NCBI GenBank assembly: GCA_947648875.1
Contig: CANSPM010000003.1
Location: forward strand, 51,515 to 115,514
Length of the DNA: 64,000 bases
Source: an uncultured Lachnospiraceae bacterium
GTDB taxonomy: Bacteria > Bacillota > Clostridia > Lachnospirales > Lachnospiraceae
Direction of reading: 5' to 3'
Shown: piece after piece, positions 8,577 through 16,693 of the stretch
How positions within the stretch are numbered: position 1 is the stretch's first letter
How the letters are laid out: each line of letters starts with the position of its first letter
The notes under the pieces: generated by a model
Database searches by the model: none
What the model saw: the letters and a program-made list of their open reading frames with translations, nothing else
Told to the model about the DNA's origin: nothing
Made by a program: the position numbers and the translations under genes

Positions 8577-10640
8577 ATGGGAACAGGTGTTGTCACTTTA
8601 CTGGCTATGCTGGCTTTCAGCTGTGTGATATGGCAATGGAAAAAAGAGAGGCGCTTTTCCGGCGTATTCATATATGGGCAGTTATACTTTTGGAGTACCC
8701 ATATCCTGGTCAGCGCAATGCTCATGTGGCTGGATATTTACCGGATATGGTATGCGTCCGCAGGCACATTGATTATCGCACTGGCGGTCCTTCTGGTAAG
8801 CTGTGCTGTGTACAGAAAGAAGCGGACCGGGAAAAAAGGGGGAAAAGTCTGCGACAGGCAGGATATTTGCGTCCTGATTTTCTGTATTCTGATGGCGGTG
8901 TGTATGCACGAAAAGAATGAATTATATGGTATGAGCCAGGATGAGGGCGTGTATCAGACAATGGCCATCTCATACATGTGCGGGAATAATGACAATCAAA
9001 GGACAATGCAGGAATATGGGGAATTGAGAGAAGAAGATAAGCCGGCATTCCTGAATAAATTAAACGATGTCATTTCCCATGGGATGCACGGATACTATCT
9101 GTTTTGCGGAGATTATATACCACAGAATATGCAGGAACAGTATAGCGAGACATCCGGCTATTATCATGGGGTGCCCACATATGCCGCTACCATGGCATTG
9201 TGGGGAAGCATTTTTGGCTGGAAAAATATGATGGGAGTTCAGACGCTGTTCTATGTGCTGGCTGTTCTCCTGTTTTATGAAATGCTCCGTAAAATGAATT
9301 TATCTGCGTTAAAGCGCGCGGTGTTGCTGGTAATATATATGCTTTCGCCAATTATGGTGTGGCTGGGAAAATCCTCTCTGTGCGAACTGCTTCTGGCATG
9401 TCTGATCAATTGGTTTCTATACGAACTTATGTGGGAGGAGAGCAGGTCTTTTCAGGCTGTTCGGATTGCGTTACCCATCCTTACGTTCGCGTTTACCCAT
9501 TTGTCAATCTACACACTTATGCCCATGTTTGTGGTTTGCCTGCTGATACACTTCTGGAATGACAGGAGTCTTGTATTTTTGAAGGCAGGACTCTATATTT
9601 CGGCAGGGTATCTTGCGGGAATATTATTTACGGCATGGTGCTACACGGAATATTTTTATATGAACGTGAACTTACTGACCCGGCTTCCTTTTATTGACAA
9701 TGGGAATGTGCTGCTTATTCTGTGCCTGTGCGGGGCTGGAAGCGCCGCGCTGTTTGTCGTTCTGTATCTCTATAAGCGAAACTTGCCGCGATTATCAATC
9801 GGGCTGCGGATATGGGGACTCAGAATTGTGGCGGGAATATTTACAGTGGAAAGCATCTGGGTCATAATCCGAACATTTATAACCGAAGGACCGTGGGAAA
9901 AGCTGACGATTCTGACCTATATACTTCTCACAGGCGTCGTAACGCTTCCGGCTGTGCTTTTCTTTTTGATCGGAAAGACAAAAATTTTCTGTTCTGACGG
10001 GAAAAGCGCGATTATCACATGGTTCTTTTTATACTGTGTGTTGATCTACGCAATGCTGTTTCGCAGATGGATCATCAATCACTATTACGGAGACCGTTAT
10101 CTCGCTCCGTTTATTGTGGGTATTCTGTTGATGATGGGGATTGTATTGGAGCGGACTGCGGTGGGACGACTTGGACATTGGCTGTTTGCTTTATGCGGCC
10201 TGACCGCTCTGGGTTATCTTGTCCATCACAGCGGATATATTGTGACGCACAAAGATGATACCAGAATAGAGTGGGATTTTCTGGAGGAAATATGTGATAA
10301 TTTGAATGAGGAAGATGCTGTGATTTTGGACGACTACCATATGATAAGCTGTTTCTTCCCAATCAGAGACTTGACGGGAGCGTACTGTTATCCTGTGTTT
10401 GGGGAGGATATTTCCCAAACGGCGGCCAGGTTGATGGCTTTGGGAAGAGATGTATATTATTTGGGGGGAACAGAGGAACTGCCGCAGGGCTGCGCAATAA
10501 TAGGGGAGTGGGAGGTCGGCTATTATGAATACGCAGGCCTGGAAAACGCAGGTGTATCTGATCCGCTGAAGATGGCGGACTCATCTTTTAAATCGGTGTG
10601 GAGACTTGCCAGACTCCACACCTTTAACAGAACAGATTAA
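8577..10640 (+). CDS. Multi-pass membrane protein, probable GT-C glycosyltransferase
   Basis: 687 residues from the ATG at 8577 with GGGAGA upstream; the ATG at 8496 (ATGA overlap with the previous stop) would add 27 non-membrane residues but lacks a ribosome binding site. It has about a dozen hydrophobic segments followed by a soluble C-terminal ~120 residues. The first large loop contains MSQDEGVYQTMAISYM; an acidic pair in this loop is the usual catalytic feature of GT-C enzymes, which use polyprenyl-phosphate sugars outside the membrane. No family could be named with certainty. It sits between the GT4 genes and the secreted protease in the same direction. It could instead be a polymerase or ligase. 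Confidence 0.7.
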   Translation: MGTGVVTLLAMLAFSCVIWQWKKERRFSGVFIYGQLYFWSTHILVSAMLMWLDIYRIWYASAGTLIIALAVLLVSCAVYRKKRTGKKGGKVCDRQDICVLIFCILMAVCMHEKNELYGMSQDEGVYQTMAISYMCGNNDNQRTMQEYGELREEDKPAFLNKLNDVISHGMHGYYLFCGDYIPQNMQEQYSETSGYYHGVPTYAATMALWGSIFGWKNMMGVQTLFYVLAVLLFYEMLRKMNLSALKRAVLLVIYMLSPIMVWLGKSSLCELLLACLINWFLYELMWEESRSFQAVRIALPILTFAFTHLSIYTLMPMFVVCLLIHFWNDRSLVFLKAGLYISAGYLAGILFTAWCYTEYFYMNVNLLTRLPFIDNGNVLLILCLCGAGSAALFVVLYLYKRNLPRLSIGLRIWGLRIVAGIFTVESIWVIIRTFITEGPWEKLTILTYILLTGVVTLPAVLFFLIGKTKIFCSDGKSAIITWFFLYCVLIYAMLFRRWIINHYYGDRYLAPFIVGILLMMGIVLERTAVGRLGHWLFALCGLTALGYLVHHSGYIVTHKDDTRIEWDFLEEICDNLNEEDAVILDDYHMISCFFPIRDLTGAYCYPVFGEDISQTAARLMALGRDVYYLGGTEELPQGCAIIGEWEVGYYEYAGLENAGVSDPLKMADSSFKSVWRLARLHTFNRTD

Positions 10641-10654
10641 ATGAGAGGAGGAGA

Positions 10655-13549
10655 ATGACTGTGAGAAGAGGAGGCAAACGATATGGATTACTGTCTTTGT
10701 TGCTGGCAGGAATGCTGGCCATGACTTCCCAGGGAGAGGGATTGCGGGTGTTGGCGGCGGAATCGGAAGAGAACTCTGTACAGGCGGAGATAGTGCCGGA
10801 AACAGTCAGCGGGAATGAGGAAGCCGCAGGACAAAAGCCCCTTGAGGCGGTTCAGGAGCAGGACAGGGATCTGGATTACATTCTGGGACGCCCCATGACG
10901 TCTGAGGAGAGACGGGAGCAGGAAGAGCTGTTCGATTATTACATGGGGCTTGGTGCCGGCGTAATTGAGCCGGAAGAACTGCCGGAGGACGGTATTCTTC
11001 CCGGCGAATTGATGCAGGTCATGGGAAATCTGCCGACGCGGTATGACGCAAGGGATGTAAACGGCAGGAATCTGGTTCCGGACATCAGAAATCAGGGACA
11101 ATTTGGAACCTGTTGGTGCTATTCCAGCATAGCCTGTCTGGAGATCAATCTGATTAAGAATGGCCTGGCGGATACGGACGTAGATTTGTCTGAACATCAC
11201 CTGGCCTTTTTTGCCAATTATTCCGCGCCGGATCCCCTGGGAAATGACGGCCAGGCCAGGAGTTATTATGATGCCAATAAGGCAAACGGGGTTACATATT
11301 ACGACAGAGGCGGAAATTATGTAATGGCTGCCGGGGCGTTCATGAATTGGAAAGGTGCGGTGGCGGAAGGTTTGATTTCGGACAGCATGGTGACATCCTT
11401 CCAGATAGACGCTGACGACACTGCGCTTGCCTATGACAGCGATATTTATTACATGAGTAACTGGCATCAGATTCCAATGTCTGAGACAGCGGCGATAAAA
11501 ACGGCAATCATGGAGTACGGGGCGGTGGGACTCAGCTATTATTCGTATAAAGATTATTACAACCCCGATACGGCAGCATCCTATTGTCCGGAGGAAAGGA
11601 GCACGAACCATGCGGTGGCAGTGGTGGGCTGGGACGACTCATACTCCAGGGAAAATTTTAATACCATGCCTCCCCATGACGGCGCATGGCTGGTCAGAAA
11701 CTCATGGGGCAACGCATGGGGAGATGGGGGTTATTTTTGGCTGTCCTATGAAGACCGGTCGGTCTACCAGATTATGTATGCGTTCGAAGGACAAAAAAGT
11801 GATATATATGACAATAATTATCAATACGATCACGCCACGCTCAACGGTTATATGGGTATAACCAAGGCGGCGAATGTGTTTACCGCTAAGGCGAACGGAA
11901 ACAAAATGGAAGAACTGAGCGCGATTGGCATTGATCTATCCAGCGCGGGAGTCCGTTACAGCCTACAGATTTATACGAATCTGGCAGATCCCGCAGACCC
12001 TGCCAGCGGCGTGCCCATGCTCTCATCTCCGCAGGAGGGCCTGACGGGATATGCCGGATACTATATGATTCCGTTAAAGGAAAATATACTCATTGAACCG
12101 GAAGACACTTTTTCCATTGTATTTGAGGTTGACGGAATCTCGGGAGAATATGTCAATGTGGCATGCGAATATGATTCGAATACTTACCGTCACAGTGAGC
12201 CGGAGGCAAATCCAGGTGAGAGCTTTTTTACAAGAGGAGGGAGCGGTTGGTATGACTTCGGGGAAATGTATGACAAGAATCTGAAGATAAAGGCATACAC
12301 CAGCGATACGGAAATTGTGTCTGTTCCATGCCGGGGAATCTCCATGTCATGTCCTGATAAAGTGATTGATGTCGGCGCCACGGCTATTTGCGAGGTCCGT
12401 TTTAACCCGGCCAACACAACAAACAAAATGCTTAGATGGAGCAGCAGCGATCCGGCTGTACTTGCGGTGAGTGAAGACGGCCAGATAACAGGATTGAAAA
12501 AGGGGACGGCCACAGTTACCGCTACAACGGTAAAGGGCGGCTACACTGCCAGTTGGGAAGTTACTGTCATACAGCCTGTAACCCGGGTCAATATCCAATA
12601 TAACACGGATGAGTACTATGTTGGTGATACCTATGAAGCCATAGTGCAGATTGGACCGGAGGAGGCGAACGACAAGAGTCTGAAGTGGGTGAGTTCCAAT
12701 GCCGGAGTAGCGCAGGTGGACGGAGAGGGCAATATAACAATTAAGGGGGCGGGCAGTGCCAGAATCACGGCAACCGCACAGAGCGGCGTCAGTGATACGG
12801 TGAATATTCAGGCCAGAGAGGATAAAGTGCGCGCTTTTGTAAAACGCATGTACACCAAAGCGTTGGACAGGGAAGCGGAACCCAGGGGGCTGAAAGATTG
12901 GACAGACCGCCTTAAGAATCAGGAGGTTGACGGCGCGGGAATCGCGCACGGTTTTATCCGCAGCCAGGAGTTTATCGGACGGAATCTCAGCGACAATGAC
13001 TATGTGGACGTCCTGTACAGCACATTCTTTGACAGACGAGCGGACAGGGAAGGCAAAGAGACTTGGATGCGGGCACTGGCATCGGGAGAGAGCCGGGAAC
13101 ATGTTCTCAGCGGTTTTGTAAACTCGCAGGAGTTCAGCGGTCTTTGCGACCGCTACAACATTGCCAGAGGCACCATGCAGGAGGATGGCAGTTCCGTCTA
13201 CCGTCCCGGCGTCAGGCAGTTCGTAATGCGTCTGTATCTCAAGGCGTTGAATCGCCGGGGAGAGACAATGGGCGTGGAAGACTGGACCAATGAAATCAAC
13301 ACGGGCAGAAAGACTCCGGAGGATGTCGCCAAAGCATTCTTTGCCTCAGATGAGTTTCTCAATCGCCGGTTAAGTGACGCAGACTATGTGGAAACCCTTT
13401 ATCATACATTCATGGACAGGGCGTCTGACGCAGACGGCAAGGCAGACTGGATTCGCCGGCTCAGAGGCGGTATGACAAGGGAGGAAGTGCTGGAAGGGTT
13501 TTCGCGGTCGGAGGAGTTTAGGAAGATTATGAAAGACTACGGGATATGA
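10655..13549 (+). CDS. Secreted papain-family (C1) cysteine protease with Big2 and DUF4214 domains
   Basis: 964 residues; the ATG at 10655 follows GAGGAGGA. A signal peptide ends near residue 35 (VLAAES), and a propeptide-like stretch runs to ~125. The C1 domain has NQGQFGTCWCYSS (Gln147, Cys153), NHAVAVVGWDD (His319) and RNSWGNAWGDGGY (Asn349), so the full catalytic set is present. Residues ~385-548 form the beta-rich region often seen after bacterial C1 domains. Two Big2 immunoglobulin-like repeats (~557-720) follow, then a four-unit DUF4214 module (~727-964) like those at 2-949 and 2829-4082. The active-site CWC, with a second Cys replacing the usual Ala, is notable. It is likely a surface protease held by the C-terminal module; substrates are unknown. 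Confidence 0.9.
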   Translation: MTVRRGGKRYGLLSLLLAGMLAMTSQGEGLRVLAAESEENSVQAEIVPETVSGNEEAAGQKPLEAVQEQDRDLDYILGRPMTSEERREQEELFDYYMGLGAGVIEPEELPEDGILPGELMQVMGNLPTRYDARDVNGRNLVPDIRNQGQFGTCWCYSSIACLEINLIKNGLADTDVDLSEHHLAFFANYSAPDPLGNDGQARSYYDANKANGVTYYDRGGNYVMAAGAFMNWKGAVAEGLISDSMVTSFQIDADDTALAYDSDIYYMSNWHQIPMSETAAIKTAIMEYGAVGLSYYSYKDYYNPDTAASYCPEERSTNHAVAVVGWDDSYSRENFNTMPPHDGAWLVRNSWGNAWGDGGYFWLSYEDRSVYQIMYAFEGQKSDIYDNNYQYDHATLNGYMGITKAANVFTAKANGNKMEELSAIGIDLSSAGVRYSLQIYTNLADPADPASGVPMLSSPQEGLTGYAGYYMIPLKENILIEPEDTFSIVFEVDGISGEYVNVACEYDSNTYRHSEPEANPGESFFTRGGSGWYDFGEMYDKNLKIKAYTSDTEIVSVPCRGISMSCPDKVIDVGATAICEVRFNPANTTNKMLRWSSSDPAVLAVSEDGQITGLKKGTATVTATTVKGGYTASWEVTVIQPVTRVNIQYNTDEYYVGDTYEAIVQIGPEEANDKSLKWVSSNAGVAQVDGEGNITIKGAGSARITATAQSGVSDTVNIQAREDKVRAFVKRMYTKALDREAEPRGLKDWTDRLKNQEVDGAGIAHGFIRSQEFIGRNLSDNDYVDVLYSTFFDRRADREGKETWMRALASGESREHVLSGFVNSQEFSGLCDRYNIARGTMQEDGSSVYRPGVRQFVMRLYLKALNRRGETMGVEDWTNEINTGRKTPEDVAKAFFASDEFLNRRLSDADYVETLYHTFMDRASDADGKADWIRRLRGGMTREEVLEGFSRSEEFRKIMKDYGI

Positions 13550-13574
13550 CAGAGACAGTAAAAAGGTGGCAGGC

Positions 13575-13857
13575 ATGAAAATTGCGGTTATAGGGTCGGG
13601 CTATGTGGGGTTGTCCAATGCTGTTTTATTGGCGCAGCATAATGACGTAGTTGCAGGAGAAGGTTGAGTTGGCCAATCAACATAAATCTCCGATAGTCGA
13701 CAGAAAAATACAGGATTATTTTGAGAGGGACCGGCTGATCGGCAGTTCGGCACAATATATTCAGGAGGCGGATCTTATTGTGGCAAACCGCATGACACAG
13801 GATTTGGATGTTGTGCGCAACAAGGTGTATACAAGAGATCTGTATGGGAAAGATTAA
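13575..13857 (+). pseudogene. ugd: UDP-glucose 6-dehydrogenase remnant
   Basis: From the ATG at 13575 the frame reads MKIAVIGSGYVGLSNAVLLAQHNDVV, the Rossmann start of a Ugd-type dehydrogenase, and stops at 13665-13667. A +1 shifted frame then continues with EKVELANQHKSPIVDRKIQDY, the next stretch of the same family, and jumps directly to a family C-terminus (ADLIVANRM, then VYTRDLYGKD). So both ends of a ~400-residue enzyme survive in ~95 codons. A small deletion causes the frameshift and a large internal deletion removes the catalytic Cys and most of the protein. The enzyme would have made UDP-glucuronate. It is non-functional now and marks the boundary between two gene blocks. Confidence 0.85.
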
Positions 13858-13920
13858 GGAAAGTATGGTATTAGCCGCCGTCGGTTTTTCTTATTTCACC
13901 TCAAAGATTTCTAATTAATA

Positions 13921-13949
13921 TTGGCAATATGGCCCGACTATGTTATACT
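13921..13949 (+). promoter_or_regulatory. Sigma-A promoter candidate for the CDP-sugar block
   Basis: TTGGCA (13921-13926), a 17-base spacer and TATACT (13944-13949): near-consensus with ideal spacing. It lies ~150 bases upstream of the membrane protein gene at 14097 and is the likely start of the transcript through 27426. The -35 overlaps the dyad ATATTG-G-CAATAT (13918-13930), a possible repressor site. Confidence 0.7.
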
Positions 13950-13988
13950 ATCTTATAATGTGTGGTAACAGTCGGTAATTTGTCCTGG

Positions 13989-14016
13989 CGGAGGTATGCT
14001 TTTTTCCGATAAAAGG
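13989..14016 (+). repeat. Leader hairpin element, copy 2
   Basis: CGGAGGTATGC, a T run, then TTCCGATAAAAGG. It matches the element at 2731-2760 apart from two single-base gaps and a few substitutions, and both lie just after a promoter. The CGGA and TCCG arms can pair. Function unknown. Confidence 0.45.
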
Positions 14017-14096
14017 CGAGTCGTATGCAAGATGAGTTTCGGCTGTCTGGCCAGCCTGGATAAAAAATTACAGTGGAAACCGGAGATAGTAAAATT

Positions 14097-15881
14097 GTGG
14101 GCAAAAGAAGAAATCAATCATACAGGGAAAAAAAAGCAGCTGGGCTGCCACATATAGGTATACACAGAGCAGTGGTACTTATGGCATATGTTTATCTGGC
14201 GCTTCCGATGATCATTTTTCTGTTGGGATGGTGTCGGCCTCTGATAGGTGTACCTCTGGCGGGCGTCTGTGTCTGGTCGTTGATCCTGTGCTATAGGAAA
14301 AGAGACAACTATATAGACTTGGAGTGGAAATTTTCGCAGACTGACAAATGGAAGATTGCGGTGATCGGCGCAACTATTTTTGCATGGGTGGTATTGTCGG
14401 GAATCGGAGGATTTGTCTGGCAGAATACGGATCATGCGTCGAGGAACAGCATGCTTCGAATATTGGTGAACTATGAATGGCCGCCTACCACTGCAAAGAG
14501 AGGATTTGTTTATTATGTGGGGTCCTGGCTGCCGGCGGCATTGGTTGGCAAGCTGTCTGATTTGAACAATGCGAATAGCGCTCTTTTTTTGTGGGTGCTC
14601 TTAGGTTTATTTCTGGTATATATTCTGATTTGTATATGGAGAAGGAAAATTGTGATCTGGCCGCTGCTGATACTGATTTTTTTCAGCGGTCTTGACATTA
14701 TAGGCTCCAACATTTTTACGGAAAGCGATATTACCATTTGGGGAAAGGAACATCTGGAATGGTGGTCATCTCCGTCCTTGTACAAGCTACAATTTACTTC
14801 CAATACCGCACAGCTATATTGGGTTTTTAATCAGGCCATTCCGGTGTGGCTGATTATGATGCTTTTGTTCTTGGATGAACCTCCCGGAAACATGATCTGG
14901 GTTAGTACATTGATCGCGATCACATCCACCCTCCCATTTATCGGTTTGATTCCGATTCTGGCGTACTATATGTACAGGCGTTTTGAGTGGTATACGCCTG
15001 AGAGTGTGCGTCATGGCTGGAAGATGGTAGCCCAGAGCATGGGGAGCTTCCAGAATCTTGCGGGTGGAGGATTGGTTTTAATTATTTCCTTTCTATATCT
15101 GATGGGAAATGACAGTTTTACAACCATCAACATAGCCAGCGCCGACAATGGTACTTCACAGGCGACGCCTTTGGCAGTATGGTTTCCATGGTTGCTTATT
15201 TTAATGGCGATAGTCGCTGTATTTCTGATAGGTACACTGCTAATATGGACAGCCAAGTGTGGAAAAAGATATATTTTGCGGAATGTGGTATATTTTATAG
15301 CGGTAATCACATTGCTGAATCTTTTTCTAAAATATCTGAGCGCAGACAGAAACTATGAAAACAATATTTTCCGCCTGGCCTATATTATGTTCTTTCTGCT
15401 GATTGAAGTAGGAATATATCTGTGTCTGCTATATAGGGATGTTGAAGACAAAGGTTTGTTTAATGTAGTTGTGGTTAGTCTGATTGTAATACCATTTATT
15501 TCAATAGGCAATTCCAACGACTTTTGTATGCGGGCTTCCATTCCAGGCCTGTTTGTTGTGATGCTATGGTGTATAGAGTCACTGGGAAAAAGGCGAATGA
15601 ATATTCGCGTTATTGCATTGATGGTTTGTCTGCTGATTGGTTCGGTAACTCCGATGCATGAGATTAAGCGTGCGCTTGTAAACAGTTATGAGGACTATAC
15701 CATTGAATATGTCGATAATGAAAGAATATTTAACGCGATAAACTTTGCGGGCGGATTGGATACGTTTTTCTGGCAGAATATAGCCAGAGAAAATCACAAT
15801 AGAGGCAAATTTGTATATTCGGGGAGAAGGAAATATGAAAGTAGTAATCCTAGCTGGAGGTTACGGCACACGTATCAGTGA
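14097..15881 (+). CDS. Polytopic membrane protein of unknown function, possibly GT-C or polymerase-like
   Basis: About 594 residues from the GTG at 14097, which has CGGAG 11 bases upstream; a GTG at 14073 is also in frame but has no binding site. After a basic cytoplasmic N-terminus there are about 13 hydrophobic segments. An extracellular loop near residues 110-145 contains QNTDHASRNSMLRILVNYEWP, then YYVGSWLPAALVGKL. This resembles bacterial GT-C-like or polymerase-like proteins, but no family motif is decisive. The gene is the first of the CDP-sugar block and its last 47 bases overlap rfbF, so the C-terminal tail is dictated by two frames. Real gene; function uncertain. Confidence 0.7.
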   Translation: MGKRRNQSYREKKAAGLPHIGIHRAVVLMAYVYLALPMIIFLLGWCRPLIGVPLAGVCVWSLILCYRKRDNYIDLEWKFSQTDKWKIAVIGATIFAWVVLSGIGGFVWQNTDHASRNSMLRILVNYEWPPTTAKRGFVYYVGSWLPAALVGKLSDLNNANSALFLWVLLGLFLVYILICIWRRKIVIWPLLILIFFSGLDIIGSNIFTESDITIWGKEHLEWWSSPSLYKLQFTSNTAQLYWVFNQAIPVWLIMMLLFLDEPPGNMIWVSTLIAITSTLPFIGLIPILAYYMYRRFEWYTPESVRHGWKMVAQSMGSFQNLAGGGLVLIISFLYLMGNDSFTTINIASADNGTSQATPLAVWFPWLLILMAIVAVFLIGTLLIWTAKCGKRYILRNVVYFIAVITLLNLFLKYLSADRNYENNIFRLAYIMFFLLIEVGIYLCLLYRDVEDKGLFNVVVVSLIVIPFISIGNSNDFCMRASIPGLFVVMLWCIESLGKRRMNIRVIALMVCLLIGSVTPMHEIKRALVNSYEDYTIEYVDNERIFNAINFAGGLDTFFWQNIARENHNRGKFVYSGRRKYESSNPSWRLRHTYQ

Positions 15882-16614
15882 AGAGAGCCATTTAAAGCCC
15901 AAGCCCATGATCGAGATCGGGGAGAAGCCCATATTGTGGCATATTATGAAAGAGTATTCTCATTATGGATTCTATGAATTTATCATTTGCTGCGGTTACA
16001 AGCAGCATGTAATCAAAGAGTGGTTCGCGGATTACTATCTTCACAACAGCGATGTGACCTTCGACTTCTCCCAGGAAAATAAGATGACGGTGCATAATAA
16101 TGTGTCGGAGCCCTGGAAAGTCACGCTGGTGGACACGGGACTCAACACCATGACCGGGGGCAGGATAAAACGGGTGCGGCGGTATATAGGGGATGAAACA
16201 TTTATGATGACATACGGGGATGGGGTGGCTAATCTGGATATGAATGAACTGCTGGCATTTCATCGTTCCCATGGTAGGATTGCCACATTGACAGCCGTAT
16301 CCCTGGAGCAGCGCTTTGGGGTGCTGGACATTGCGGGGGATGACACGGTATCCTCTTTTCGAGAGAAGAAGCGGAGGGATGGCAACCGTATTAATGTGGG
16401 TTATATGGTGTTGGAACCGGCTATATTTGATTATATTGAGGGGGATGCCACTGTATTTGAAAAGGCCCCCCTGGAGCGGCTGGCCAAAGAAGGGCAGATC
16501 ACTGCCTACCGCCATGACGGATATTGGCAGTGCATGGACACGAAGCGGGAGATGGACATGCTCAACGAGCTGTGGGTCTCCGGGCAGGCCCCCTGGAAAG
16601 TGTGGCAGGATTAA
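15835..16614 (+). CDS. rfbF: Glucose-1-phosphate cytidylyltransferase
   Basis: 259 residues from the ATG at 15835 with GGAGAAGG upstream; the earlier ATG at 15811 is in frame but poorly placed. It makes CDP-glucose from CTP and glucose-1-phosphate, the first step of CDP-dideoxyhexose synthesis. The nucleotidyltransferase signature AGGYGTRISEESHLKPKPM is intact, as are TYGDGVANLDM and the family-specific DGYWQCMDTKREMDML near the end. Length is normal for RfbF/DdhA (~257). It overlaps the preceding membrane protein gene and is followed by rfbH, a TPP enzyme and rfbG, which confirms the pathway. The enzyme is cytoplasmic. High confidence. Confidence 0.96.
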   Translation: MKVVILAGGYGTRISEESHLKPKPMIEIGEKPILWHIMKEYSHYGFYEFIICCGYKQHVIKEWFADYYLHNSDVTFDFSQENKMTVHNNVSEPWKVTLVDTGLNTMTGGRIKRVRRYIGDETFMMTYGDGVANLDMNELLAFHRSHGRIATLTAVSLEQRFGVLDIAGDDTVSSFREKKRRDGNRINVGYMVLEPAIFDYIEGDATVFEKAPLERLAKEGQITAYRHDGYWQCMDTKREMDMLNELWVSGQAPWKVWQD

Positions 16615-16693
16615 ACGCAGTACAGTATGTTCATGTGTGCGGGTGCTTCGGAGAATATGCGGAACTCTTTAGCAAGAAAGTGACGGGCTGAAT

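Noticed and set aside
10688..11611. 307-codon open frame antisense to the protease gene
   Set aside because: The plus strand encodes a complete C1 protease with all catalytic residues; the antisense frame has no plausible start signal or domain.
13858..13905. Terminator after the ugd remnant
   Set aside because: There is only a 4-bp stem before a short T run (GCCG/CGGT then TTTTT), too weak to call.
15892..16515. 207-codon open frame antisense to rfbF
   Set aside because: It lies wholly inside a well-conserved cytidylyltransferase gene, has no ribosome binding site and no recognisable domain; a shadow of codon bias.
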